Source: an uncultured Pseudohongiella sp.
GTDB taxonomy: Bacteria; Pseudomonadota; Gammaproteobacteria; Pseudomonadales; Pseudohongiellaceae
Assembly: GCA_951812715.1 (NCBI GenBank)
Contig: OX638323.1
Location: 806,001 to 870,000, forward strand
Length of the DNA stretch: 64,000 nt
Reading direction: 5' to 3'
Part shown: piece after piece, positions 40,320 to 50,300 of the stretch
Numbering within the stretch: position 1 is the stretch's first letter
How the letters are laid out: each line of letters begins with the position of its first letter
Made by a program: the position numbers and the translations under genes
Notes under the pieces: model-generated
Database searches by the model: none
What the model was told of the DNA's origin: nothing
What the model saw: only the letters and a program-made list of their open reading frames with translations

Positions 40320-43136
40320 ATGGAAAATATTGTGTATTTTAGCAAAGAAGTTGAGCATAAATGGCAACGTGAGTGGTTTCGACGCGAAGCATTTAGAGCG
40401 ACTGAAGAAAAAGGACCTAAATATTACGTATTAGATATGTTCCCATATCCATCTGGCAAGGGCTTACATGTTGGTCATTTGAAAGGCTATGTAGCTAGCG
40501 ATGTCGTTGCTCGATACAAGCGCGCTTGCGGGTTCGAAGTCTTACACCCAATGGGCTGGGACTCATTTGGCCTACCGACTGAGAGACAAGCTGAAAAAGA
40601 AGGTATTAATCCTATAGAAGTTACTGAACGAAATATTTGTGCTTTCCGTAAGCAATTAGATGCCGTTGGCCTGAGTTTTGATTGGTCTCGCGAAATAACT
40701 ACTAGTGAACCTTCGTACTATCGCTGGACACAGTGGATATTTACGAAGTTATTTGAAAATGGACTAGCTTACCAAGAGGAGGTTATCGTCAATTGGTGCC
40801 CTTCTGTGAAGACTGTCTTAGCAAATGAAGAGGTGCTGGATGGAAAATATATAGAGACAGGGGATCCAGTAGAACGGATAAAAATGAAGCAGTGGATGCT
40901 TAAAACTACTGCATATGCAGATCGATTGTTAGACGATCTCGATCTGGTTGACTGGCCAGAATCTATTAAGGCAATGCAGCGTAATTGGATAGGAAGATCT
41001 CCAGGAGCACTAATCGAGTTTCTGGTAACCGATGGGAAATCGAAACTTGAAGTTTTTACAACTAGACCTGATACCATATTTGGCGCCACCTATCTGGTTG
41101 TAGCGCCCGAACATCCATTAATCGACATGGTACTTAGGGAAAGTGACAATCCCGAGCTCGCTGCCTACGTTGGAACGGCAAGAAATTTAGGTGACATAGA
41201 GAGACAAGAACGAGCTGGAGGAAATAGTAGTGGTCACGACACAGGACTAAAAGTAGTAAACCCGGTTACGGGAGAGGAACTCCCTGTATGGACGTCAGAG
41301 TACGTATTGGGCGGGTATGGTACGGGCGCGATCATGGCGGTCCCAGCACATGATGCACGAGATTTTGCTTTTGCAACTACTTTCGATTTACCAATAAAGT
41401 ACGTCGTGACAGAGAGCAAGTATTACTTGGCGCGTTGGTTTTGCGAGAATATTGAGCTTGAAAAAATATCAGGTGCGTCAGATTCAACAGGTTGGCAAGC
41501 AGTGCTCGCGCGATTCATTTTGAGTGCTGCTCAGTCAACTTCGTGTTTACGCCCGCTGGAGTTTTTTGAGAAAGCTTTATGCAAGGAGCAGCCACCATTA
41601 ACTGCTGAAGAGGTATACAACGTTCTCGACAGTATCACTAAAGACATTAATTGGCAATCATTTCTTTCCTTCAAACAGTCAATTGATTCAGAAATATTTA
41701 ATCCCGTGAAATCAGGTGCTTTTATAGATTTTGGTTATTCCATTCGTTCTTCATGTCCGCAATTGACCTTAGATGGACTCCAAACCAAAGAAGCTATCGT
41801 TAAAGTGATACAGTGGCTTCAGCAAACCCAGAATGGACGCGCACATACCAACTACAAAATAAGAGACTGGCTCTTTAGTAGGCAAAGATACTGGGGCGAA
41901 CCAATTCCCATAATTTACGATAAATTTGGCAATCCATCGGCAATCCAGGAACATGATCTTCCCGTAGAACTCCCTCACTTATCGATGAATAAGTCGAATC
42001 GCGAAAATCTTGGGGATAATAGCGCCATGCCTAAGCCTCCATTGGAACAGGCGCAAGAAGAATGGAGATTGTTAAAGATAGGTAGCGATACATTTGTTAG
42101 GGAGACAAATACCATGCCGCAGTGGGCGGGTTCTTGCTGGTACTATTTGAGATTTGCTGATCCTGAGAATCAATTAGAACTATGCGAGGCAAAGCAGGGA
42201 GAGTTTTGGCTGCCAGTCGATCTTTATGTTGGAGGAGCGGAGCATGCAACATTGCACCTGCTCTATTCTCGTTTTTGGCACAAGTTTCTGTATGATATTG
42301 GTCTTGTTTCAAGCAAAGAACCTTTTAAAAGACTCTTTAATCAAGGGATGGTGCATTCCGCCAGCTTCCGAGACGAAAAGGGCAAGTACTATTACCCACA
42401 TGAAATTGTAATCAAAGAAGATCGCTTTTTCACTTCAGATGGTATACCGGTAACGAAACAAATAGAAAAGATGAGTAAGAGTAAATGTAATGGGGTGCCA
42501 CCCGAATCGGTAATCGAAGATTTTAGTGCGGACGCTTTGCGCTTATATATCACGTTTATGGGGCCTGTAGAGGAGGGAGGTATTTGGGATGGAAATGGTC
42601 TCAAAGGAACGAAGAGATTCTTGGATAGGCTGTGGAATCTATTCTCTAATAAGTTAGACTCTGAAGTAACTTTATCTGGTAGGCTTGAAAGAGATGTACA
42701 CAAGACCATTCGCTCAATTACAGAAGATATTGAGTCATTAAAGCTCAATACCGCTGTCAGCAAACTTATGCATCTCCTAAATGTTTCTGCCAAAGAGGAA
42801 AGATTAGGTTCTGATTATTTTGGCATTTTTGCCAGACTCCTTCAACCTTTTGCGCCGCATTTCGCTGAGGAAATGTGGGCGAAACTAGGTAACGAAAAAT
42901 TCGTTTTTGAAGAGCCTTGGCCAGAGTTTAGCGAAGAATTATGTAAGGATCAGAGCGTAGAAATAGTAGTGCAAGTCAATGGCAAACGGCGTGGCTCTAT
43001 TATCGTTCCCTCCGATACCGGAGAGAAAGAGATTGAGCACCTAGCGGGAGATCAAATAGTTCAAGTTGCAAAACATCATGGAGTTTTTAGCAGAATTGTA
43101 CATGTTTCGGGAAGAATCGTGAATTTTGTGTTGTAA
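40320..43136 (+). CDS. leuS: Leucyl-tRNA synthetase, AT-rich and probably horizontally acquired
   Basis: 938 residues. Class I signature HVGH (residues 50-53) in FPYPSGKGLHVGHLKGY and KMSKS (717-721); NWCPSVKTVLANEEV and MQRNWIGRS are standard LeuRS blocks. The CP1 editing site is retained: TTRPDT (about 247) and the Asp of PAHDARD (345). After LPIKYVV (about residue 362) there is an extra stretch of roughly 100 residues (SKYYLARWFCENIELEKISG onward) before GAFIDFGYS; usual bacterial LeuRS goes almost directly to the equivalent 'G.LINSG'. The catalytic core residues look intact. Codons are AT-rich (AGA, ATA, TTA common), unlike all neighbours, and no Shine-Dalgarno precedes the ATG. It could be a second, resistance-type LeuRS or a replacement copy. 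Confidence 0.96.
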   Translation: MENIVYFSKEVEHKWQREWFRREAFRATEEKGPKYYVLDMFPYPSGKGLHVGHLKGYVASDVVARYKRACGFEVLHPMGWDSFGLPTERQAEKEGINPIEVTERNICAFRKQLDAVGLSFDWSREITTSEPSYYRWTQWIFTKLFENGLAYQEEVIVNWCPSVKTVLANEEVLDGKYIETGDPVERIKMKQWMLKTTAYADRLLDDLDLVDWPESIKAMQRNWIGRSPGALIEFLVTDGKSKLEVFTTRPDTIFGATYLVVAPEHPLIDMVLRESDNPELAAYVGTARNLGDIERQERAGGNSSGHDTGLKVVNPVTGEELPVWTSEYVLGGYGTGAIMAVPAHDARDFAFATTFDLPIKYVVTESKYYLARWFCENIELEKISGASDSTGWQAVLARFILSAAQSTSCLRPLEFFEKALCKEQPPLTAEEVYNVLDSITKDINWQSFLSFKQSIDSEIFNPVKSGAFIDFGYSIRSSCPQLTLDGLQTKEAIVKVIQWLQQTQNGRAHTNYKIRDWLFSRQRYWGEPIPIIYDKFGNPSAIQEHDLPVELPHLSMNKSNRENLGDNSAMPKPPLEQAQEEWRLLKIGSDTFVRETNTMPQWAGSCWYYLRFADPENQLELCEAKQGEFWLPVDLYVGGAEHATLHLLYSRFWHKFLYDIGLVSSKEPFKRLFNQGMVHSASFRDEKGKYYYPHEIVIKEDRFFTSDGIPVTKQIEKMSKSKCNGVPPESVIEDFSADALRLYITFMGPVEEGGIWDGNGLKGTKRFLDRLWNLFSNKLDSEVTLSGRLERDVHKTIRSITEDIESLKLNTAVSKLMHLLNVSAKEERLGSDYFGIFARLLQPFAPHFAEEMWAKLGNEKFVFEEPWPEFSEELCKDQSVEIVVQVNGKRRGSIIVPSDTGEKEIEHLAGDQIVQVAKHHGVFSRIVHVSGRIVNFVL

Positions 43137-43254
43137 TCGGAAACCGACTGAGCGACGGCAACTTGAGTGTCCTGTCGGCCTCTGTGAGATTCACTACAGA
43201 CCACGCTGTCCGCTACGCCATATTCCGTTCAATCTGAAGCCGCAAGAATCGGCG

Positions 43255-43294
43255 GCTCGCCTTCGTCAAGAGGCTTGCGAGTCTGACCCGCGCC
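43255..43294. repeat. Right flanking direct repeat of the leuS island
   Basis: Partner of 40066-40105 (about 33/40 matches). It covers the last ten codons and stop of the ICMT-like gene plus 11 bp beyond it. Confidence 0.65.
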
Positions 43295-43796
43295 ACGGTG
43301 TCAGACGCGGCCGCCAGCGATGCACATGCAGGCAATAGGCCTCATACGATCCTTCGAATTTTCGACGGAGTTGCGGCTCCTCGTAGAACCGCACAAACAG
43401 GTGAAACGCGAGCAGCAGCAACCCTGCGTAGGCGAGCAGAAGCGCCTGGCCAAAGAGCAGCGCCTGCCCTGCAACGATGGTCAGCACGCAGACGTATATC
43501 GGGTTCCGCACGAACCGGTAGAGGCCGGACGCCACCAGCACTTCGGTCTGCTCCACCGGCGCCGGCGTGCCGCGCCCCTCTAGGGCGAATCGGGTAAAAC
43601 AGTCCAACAGGCAGGCCAGACCCACAACGACCGCCGCCACGCCCACCACCCGCCCGACCGGCGGACCAAACGGCGGCGACTGCATCGACCAACCGAAAAG
43701 TGCGAACGGGACGATGCCGGCTACGATAGCGGGAGCGACCAGGAAGAAGGCGAACGACCCCAGGATCGCTCGCGCGGTTGTGCCCTTCTCGAACAT
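43266..43796 (-). CDS. Isoprenylcysteine carboxyl methyltransferase-like membrane protein
   Basis: 176 residues with four to five hydrophobic helices (GSFAFFLVAPAIVAGIVPFA, VVGVAAVVVGLACLLDCFTR, AGQALLLAYAGLLLLAFHLF). The ICMT/PEMT signature is present: LVASGLYRFVRNPIYVCVLT and RFYEEPQLRRKFEGSYEAYC, which bind S-adenosylmethionine. The bacterial members are mostly of unknown substrate (lipids or isoprenoids). Its 3' end is duplicated at 40066-40105 on the other side of leuS. The end sequence WRGSDSQAS may therefore be the junction of the insertion. Confidence 0.85.
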   Translation of the reverse strand: MFEKGTTARAILGSFAFFLVAPAIVAGIVPFALFGWSMQSPPFGPPVGRVVGVAAVVVGLACLLDCFTRFALEGRGTPAPVEQTEVLVASGLYRFVRNPIYVCVLTIVAGQALLFGQALLLAYAGLLLLAFHLFVRFYEEPQLRRKFEGSYEAYCLHVHRWRPRLTPWRGSDSQAS

Positions 43797-43947
43797 GTCA
43801 TGATGCCCGGGGAGTCCCTAGGGTGATATTACGGCAGCCTGACGTCTGTTGTCGCGCGCTCTCCGTGAGAATCCACACGCGACGCGGTTACCAACCTGCT
43901 CAGGAAACCCATGTCGAATTCTCCTTGGCTCGTTGTTCGTTAGGGAC

Positions 43948-44022
43948 GCTCTGATTAAGTCAGAGCTTCCCCGCGGCACAAGAATTTGCCGCCGAATTCG
44001 ATGGCGTATGTCATCGAATTCG
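43948..44022. other. Two hairpins in a 378-bp intergenic region
   Basis: gctctga-ttaag-tcagagc (43948-43966) and cgaattcgatg / catcgaattcg (43993-44003 and 44012-44022, 11-bp perfect arms, 8-base loop). The first resembles ends of some insertion sequences; no transposase is near. The remainder of 43797-44174 holds no recognisable gene and should contain the promoter of the efflux operon. Confidence 0.5.
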
Positions 44023-44174
44023 TGAGCAAAACAAAACCACGCTTTTGTTTTCCGATTATGAAAAATTCCAGGGAGGGAATTCTTCAGAGGATACTTAATT
44101 GCGAGGAGCCGCTGGACTTGCCCAACGAATTAAACTAGCCTGAACAGGTCAATTCCAGATTCCTGGAGATAGAA

Positions 44175-44561
44175 ATGTCTCTATCGGAAAGCGGGAACAT
44201 GAAAAAGGGACATTGTCGGCATACAATCGTTACGCTGCTGTTGCTGGCGGCGTTCAGCGGTCAGGCTTTGGCGGCAATCAGCCTATCCTGTGAAAATACA
44301 TCTTCCCCCATCCACTTTCATGCGGATATCGAATTCGCGGAGATGGGGCACCCTCATCCCGTGAGTTCGGATGAATCATCGGCGCAAAGCCTCGATTGCT
44401 TTCTGCAATGCGCATGCACTCTGAATGGCTGCACCTTTTCTGTATTGCCTTCATCCAGTTTGGATTCTCCCTTCAGCCTCCTACCGGCAAACGGTCACTT
44501 TGACGAGTCCGTCATAAGCCGGATGTCGACTCCCCTGTTTCGCCCGCCAATTCTCCATTGA
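44175..44561 (+). CDS. Small exported His/Cys-containing protein ahead of the efflux operon
   Basis: 128 residues from the ATG at 44175, with CTGGAG six bases upstream; the ATG at 44199 would give a shorter signal peptide. Export signal TIVTLLLLAAFSGQALA. The mature part has HFHADIEFAEMGHPHP and CFLQCACTLNGCTF, clusters of His, Met and Cys suited to soft-metal binding. Its place 195 bp upstream of a cusCBA-like operon suggests a periplasmic metal chaperone or sensor, analogous to the small first genes of other cus/czc loci. No family recognised. Confidence 0.6.
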   Translation: MSLSESGNMKKGHCRHTIVTLLLLAAFSGQALAAISLSCENTSSPIHFHADIEFAEMGHPHPVSSDESSAQSLDCFLQCACTLNGCTFSVLPSSSLDSPFSLLPANGHFDESVISRMSTPLFRPPILH

Positions 44562-44755
44562 CAGCATAGCTGCGCCTGTAATTCGGGTGCGCCTGCCATG
44601 AATTTCCAACCGGGGCTCCGCCCTGGAATGCCGCTGCAGCGCAACCCTCGGCGAGAGACGTAAAGATCATTGCACTCCCAGACCGGCGCAGCTATTCGGC
44701 AAGAATGGCGGCGGCAAGGTATTCGCGAACGGCAACACGAAAGGAGCAATTGACA

Positions 44756-46081
44756 ATGGCACGAATCTCACTACTGCGGAAAGCGGCTGCGATCGGGTTG
44801 ATTGGACTGTCGTCTCTTGTCATGGCGCAGACCGAATTGACCCTGGAACAGGCGGTTTCGCTTGCTCTGGGAAACGACCCCTGGCTGGATGGAAGCCACT
44901 ATCGGGAGCGGGCCCTGACAGCGCAAAGCATAGCCGCCGAGAGCTTGCCCGACCCCATGGTATCGGTCGGATTCGAAAACTTGCCGGCGGACGGATTTAG
45001 CTTTCGTCAGGAACCGATGACGCAATTCAGAGTCGGCGTCAGCCAGGTATTTCCCCGCAGTGAAACGCGCGATTTGAAACGTCGGCAATTGAGTGAAGAG
45101 GGCGCACAGCAACCCTTGATGCGACAGGACCGCCTGGCCAGAGTCACGGTCGCCGTTTCCCGTTTGTGGCTGGAGACCTATCGCAACCGCTGGGCCCGCG
45201 AGTTGATAGAAGAAGATCGCGCGCTGTTCGAGTACCTCGTCGATGTAGCCGAATCGAGTTACACCAGCGCGGTCGGCGAAACCCGGAGGCAGGACCTGGT
45301 GCGCGCGCAGCTCGAACTCATTCGCCTGGAAGACCGGCTGATGGAGTTGCAGCAGCAACAGGAAATGAACCTTGCCGGGTTGCACGAGTGGCTGCCCGGA
45401 GCCAACATGAACGATATCGAACTCAGCGGTTCATTGCCGGAACTGACGGTCGGCCAATCACTCGCCGTCGGGCAAGACCCGGACCGCGCCGAACGACTCT
45501 TGCAGTTGCTGCTGGCGCACCCACGAATCAGATCGATCGATCAAAAGATCGTCGCCACGGGCACTGGCATCCGGTTGGCGGAACAGAAGTACAAACCCCA
45601 ATGGAGCGTCAATGCCAGTTACGGCTATAGGGAAGACGATCCAATGGGAGTTTATCGAAGCGATTTCATCTCCTTTGGGGTGAGCTTTGATTTGCCGATA
45701 TTCACCACAAGCCGGCAAGACAGGGAAGTGCAGGCGGCCCAAGACACCGAGGCGGCCGCCCGAACCGAGAAAACTCTCGAACTGCGGTCGATGCTCGCCG
45801 GCCTTGAAGCCGCATTGGCTCGTCTGGAACGTTTGAGCCAGCGCGAAACACTCTATGAAGAGCGGCTCTTGCAGGAAATCAGCGACCAGGCCGAGGCCTC
45901 GCTGACGGCATACACCAACGAAGCCGGCGACTTCGCCGAAGTCGTGAGAGCGCGTATCGCCGAACTCAACACCAACATCGAATTCCTGAACATTCAAATC
46001 GATCGGCTGCAAACCATTGCCGAACTGAACTACTACCTGGTCCCGGTCGAAGAGGACAACATCCGGAGCGTCTCACCATGA
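44756..46081 (+). CDS. TolC-family outer-membrane factor (CusC/CzcC-like)
   Basis: 441 residues from the ATG at 44756 (AAAGGAG ten bases upstream); an in-frame ATG at 44705 lacks a signal peptide. Signal peptide KAAAIGLIGLSSLVMAQ, then TELTLEQAVSLALGNDPWLD, typical of metal-RND OEPs. Long amphipathic helices follow (LWLETYRNRWARELIEEDRA; LRSMLAGLEAALARLERLSQ) with FISFGVSFDLPIFTTSRQDR before the second helical pair. Forms the outer-membrane channel of the tripartite pump with the next two genes; the stop overlaps the start of the adaptor gene. Confidence 0.87.
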   Translation: MARISLLRKAAAIGLIGLSSLVMAQTELTLEQAVSLALGNDPWLDGSHYRERALTAQSIAAESLPDPMVSVGFENLPADGFSFRQEPMTQFRVGVSQVFPRSETRDLKRRQLSEEGAQQPLMRQDRLARVTVAVSRLWLETYRNRWARELIEEDRALFEYLVDVAESSYTSAVGETRRQDLVRAQLELIRLEDRLMELQQQQEMNLAGLHEWLPGANMNDIELSGSLPELTVGQSLAVGQDPDRAERLLQLLLAHPRIRSIDQKIVATGTGIRLAEQKYKPQWSVNASYGYREDDPMGVYRSDFISFGVSFDLPIFTTSRQDREVQAAQDTEAAARTEKTLELRSMLAGLEAALARLERLSQRETLYEERLLQEISDQAEASLTAYTNEAGDFAEVVRARIAELNTNIEFLNIQIDRLQTIAELNYYLVPVEEDNIRSVSP

Positions 46082-47310
46082 ACAAATCAATCGTTTACAC
46101 GATGTTTGCACTGGCGGCGACCGCCGCCGCGACTCATTTCCTGACGCGGTACGCCATGAACGCGTCCGCGGTCGACCGCGACGGACAGGCCGGTGACGCA
46201 TCCCCGCTCTACTGGGTGGCGCCCATGGACCCGGATTTCCGCCGCGACGGACCCGGCAAGTCGCCCATGGGCATGGATCTGGTGCCGGTCTACGCGGACA
46301 ACGGATTGGATCCGGACGATCCGGGCATGATTTTCATTTCACCGGATGTCGTCAACAACCTGGGGGTGCGCACGGCGCAGGTAGAACGCCGTTCGATGCA
46401 CACCCGGATTACCACGGTCGGCTATGTGCAATACGACGAAGACCAACTCGTGCATATCCATCCGCGAGTTGAAGGGTGGATCGAGAGACTGTACGTGCAG
46501 GCCGCCGGCGACCCGGTGGAAGCAGGCGAACCCTTGTATTCGCTGTATTCCCCGCAATTGGTGAACGCCCAGGAAGAATTGCTGCTGGCGCTAAATCGCG
46601 ACAACGAGCGTTTCGTTCAGGCCACCGAAGATCAATTGCGGGCGCTCCAGATCAGCGACGCGGAAATCAACGACCTGCGTAACACGCGCCAGGTGAAACA
46701 GACGTTGACCTTTTACGCGCCCCAGTCTGGCGTGGTGGACAATCTCAATATTCGCGAGGGTTTTTTCGTCGGGCCCGGAACGACGCTGATGTCGATTGGC
46801 TCCCTGAATGACGTATGGGTCGAAGCGGAAGTCTTCGAACGTCAGGCGGCTCTGGTAGAAGCGGGATTGCCGGTCACGATGTCGCTGGATTACTTGCCCG
46901 GCAGGCTCTGGGAGGGAAGCGTCGACTACGTCTACCCTACCCTGAATGCCCAAACGCGCACCGCCCGGGTCCGGCTGCGATTCGAAAATCCCGATAGCCT
47001 TTTGAAACCCAACATGTTTGCACAAGTGACCATTCTTGCTGACGCGGCGGACGACGTACTGGTGATTCCGCGCGAAGCCGTCATTCGCACGGCCAGACAG
47101 GACCGCGTCGTGCTGGCCGCGGGCGGCGGGCGCTTCAAGTCGGTCGCCGTCAGCCTCGGGCGACTGGACGACCAGTACGCGGAAATCTCCCACGGAGTGG
47201 AAGAAGGCGAGCGGGTCGTCGTCTCCGCGCAATTCCTGCTGGATTCAGAGTCCAGCCAGACTTCGGACTTCATGCGCATGAACCACGATGAAGAAGCGAT
47301 CGATCAATAA
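46078..47310 (+). CDS. cusB: Periplasmic adaptor of heavy-metal RND efflux (CusB-like)
   Basis: 410 residues; start overlaps the preceding stop (ATGA). An N-terminal membrane anchor is followed by the heavy-metal-binding domain YWVAPMDPDFRRDGPGKSPM and GMDLVPVY (YHS-like 'Y.CPMHP' motif with Met ligands). Then the lipoyl and hairpin parts: YDEDQLVHIHPRVEGWIERL, VQAAGDPVEAGEPLYSLYSP, and the beta-barrel ISIG-type GTTLMSIGSLNDVWVEAEVF. This is the CusB/CzcB adaptor, which delivers Cu(I)/Ag(I) to the inner-membrane pump encoded next. Met ligands favour Cu/Ag. Confidence 0.9.
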   Translation: MNKSIVYTMFALAATAAATHFLTRYAMNASAVDRDGQAGDASPLYWVAPMDPDFRRDGPGKSPMGMDLVPVYADNGLDPDDPGMIFISPDVVNNLGVRTAQVERRSMHTRITTVGYVQYDEDQLVHIHPRVEGWIERLYVQAAGDPVEAGEPLYSLYSPQLVNAQEELLLALNRDNERFVQATEDQLRALQISDAEINDLRNTRQVKQTLTFYAPQSGVVDNLNIREGFFVGPGTTLMSIGSLNDVWVEAEVFERQAALVEAGLPVTMSLDYLPGRLWEGSVDYVYPTLNAQTRTARVRLRFENPDSLLKPNMFAQVTILADAADDVLVIPREAVIRTARQDRVVLAAGGGRFKSVAVSLGRLDDQYAEISHGVEEGERVVVSAQFLLDSESSQTSDFMRMNHDEEAIDQ

Positions 47311-47363
47311 GTCAACGTTCGTCATCTGCGGTCCCCGAAATTCGGGCCTGCCGGGAGACAGTC

Positions 47364-50300
47364 ATGATTGAAGCCCTTATTCGCTGGTCCATCAGGAACC
47401 GGCCCCTGGTGCTGTTGGCCACGTTTGTTGTCGCGGCCGCCGGGTTGTTCGCCCTGAGAAATACTCCGGTGGACGCGATTCCCGATCTATCGGACGTACA
47501 GGTGATCGTCAAGACCAGTTATCCGGGGCAGGCGCCACAGGTCGTGGAGGACCAGATCACCTATCCGCTTTCCTCGGCGATGTTGTCGGTGCCGGGCGCT
47601 GAAACAGTTCGCGGATATTCCTTTTTCGGCGATTCCTACGTCTACGTGATCTTCAACGAAAACACCGATCTGTATTGGGCTCGTTCACGCGTGCTCGAGT
47701 ACCTGAGCCAGGTGGCGCCTTCATTGCCCGCGAGCGCCCGGCCGCAACTGGGGCCGGATGCCACAGGCGTGGGCTGGGTTTACCTGTACGCGCTCGTCGA
47801 CCGGACTGGCCGGCACGATATCAGCGAATTGCGCTCCATCCAGGACTGGTTCCTCAAATACGAACTTCAAACCGTGCCGGGCGTATCGGAAGTCGCTTCG
47901 GTAGGCGGCATGGTCAAGCAGTACCAGGTGCTCGTCAATCCGGAAAAACTTCGCGCCTTCGACTTGCCCCTGGAGCAGATCCGCACCGCGATTCAGCGCG
48001 CCAACCAGGAAGTGGGCGCTTCCGTCGTGGAAATGGCCGAAGCCGAATACATCGTGCGCGCCTCAGGGTACATCCAGAGCGAGGACGACCTCGCAAACAT
48101 CCCCTTGAGCGTGAACGTATACGGCGCGCCGCTACGGTTGAAAGACGTCGCCGAGATCAATCTCGGCCCACAGATGCGAAGAGGAATCGCCGAACTCAAC
48201 GGCGAAGGCGAAACGGTCGGCGGCCTGATCGTCATGCGCTACGGCGAGAACGCCCAACGAACCATTGACGGCGTCAAGGCAAAACTCCAGGAGTTGCGGC
48301 AGGGTTTGCCGGATGGCGTGGAGATCGTTCCCGTCTATGACCGATCTGGTCTTATCGCGCGGGCGATCGACAACCTATGGCAAAAACTGGCGCAGGAACT
48401 GCTGTTGGTGGGATTCATATGCATGATATTCCTGCTCCATCTGCGCTCGTCCCTGGTCGCCATCATAACTTTGCCGATCGGCATTCTCGCGGCCTTTCTG
48501 GTGATGTACATGCAAGGCCTGAACGCAAACATCATGTCTCTGGGCGGCATCGCAATCGCCATCGGGTCTATGGTCGACGGTGTGATCGTGCTGATCGAGA
48601 ATCTGCACAGGCACATGGAGCGCCAGCAAGTTACCCGCGAGAACCGTTGGCGGATCGTCGCGGATTCGGCTGCTGAAGTCGGGCCGGCGCTGTTTTTCAG
48701 CTTGCTGATTATCGCGGTGAGTTTCCTGCCGGTGTTTACCCTGGAGTCCCAGGAAGGACGCCTGTTCTCCCCGCTGGCCTATACCAAAACCTATGCCATG
48801 GCGGCCGCGGCAATATTGGCGGTGACGTTGATACCCGTGCTCATGGGCTATTTCATTCGGGGCAATATTCGCCCGCAACGGAAAAACCCGGTTAACAATA
48901 TATTGATTCGAGCGTACCTCCCGGTTCTCAGGACCGTGCTGAATCACCCGAAGACCACATTGGCCGCGGCGGCATTGGTTGGAGCAAGCGTCTGGTGGCC
49001 ATTGCAGAACATGGGCAGCGAGTTTATCCCGCCGCTGGACGAAGGAGATCTGATGTACATGCCGACGACCTACCCGGGCATCTCCATCGGCAAGGCGCGC
49101 GAATTGCTGCAACAGACGGACAAGCTGATCCGCACTGTTCCAGAGGTGGAAACGGTATTCGGAAAAATCGGCCGAGCCGAAACCGCCACCGACCCGGCGC
49201 CGCTGACGATGATCGAAACTTTTGTCCAGTTGAAAGACAGGAATGAGTGGCGCTCGGGCGTAACTCCGGAATCGCTGAGAGCCGAACTCGACGGACTGGT
49301 CAATCTGCCCGGCCTCACCAACGCTTGGGTGATGCCGATCAGAACCCGTATCGATATGCTGGCGACCGGCATCAAGACGCCTGTCGGCATCAAGATTGCC
49401 GGGAGTGACCTCGCACGGATTCAGGATATCGGTCAACAACTGGAATCGATCCTGTCCGGCGTGGAGGGCACGGCGTCCGTATATTCCGAGCGCGTGGCGG
49501 GAGGGCGTTACATCCAGATCGATATCGACCGGGAAAAGGCTTCGCGCTTCGGCCTGAACATAGCCGATGTCCAGGAGGTGATCGGCTCGGCCATAGGCGG
49601 CGTGAACGTCACTCAAACCGTCGAAGGCCAGGAACGCTATCCGGTTAACATCCGCTATCCGCAATCCTATCGCAATTCGCCTGAACAACTGTCTCTGCTG
49701 CCGATCGTGACAGCGGCCGGCGAACGGATAGCCCTGGGCGATGTTGCCAGAGTGTTTATCGAAGACGGCCCGCCCGGCATCAAGAGCGAAAATTCGCGCA
49801 TCAACGGCTGGGTCTATATCGATATCGAAGGGGTCGATATCGGCGGATACGTTAAGGAAGCCATGCTGGCCGTGGGCGAACAACTCGATCTGCCGGCCGG
49901 TTATTCGATCAACTGGTCAGGTCAATATGAATACATGCTCCGCGCCAAGGAAAGACTCACCTATATCGTGCCGCTGACGCTCGCCGCGATTATCGTATTG
50001 CTGTTTATCAATTTCCGGCAAATCGCGCCGGTTCTGATGCTGATGGCCACAATGCCGCTGACGCTCGTTGGCAGTTTCTGGCTGATGTATGGCATGTCGT
50101 TCAATTTTTCGATCGCCGTCAGCGTGGGTTTGATTGCATTGGCCGGCGTGGCGGTTGAACTGGGCGTCATCATGCTGGTCTACCTGAACCGCAGCAGCAG
50201 GGACGTCCTGCAGGAAAATACGGCAGACGATCGGCCTCCGGCCCACGAAACGCTATACGACGCCATACTTCATGGCGCCAGTTTGCGGGTGCGCCCGATT

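Noticed and set aside
40320..43136. Assigning the leuS donor to a particular phylum
   Set aside because: AT-rich codons and lack of a Shine-Dalgarno would suit several groups; the motifs seen do not discriminate without a phylogeny.
43948..43966. Complete IS element near 43.9 kb
   Set aside because: Only a short hairpin resembling IS ends is seen; no transposase frame and no partner end within the region.
48375..49883. 502-codon minus-strand open frame
   Set aside because: Antisense to the CusA-type transporter; composition rich in Arg/His/Gln typical of a shadow frame.
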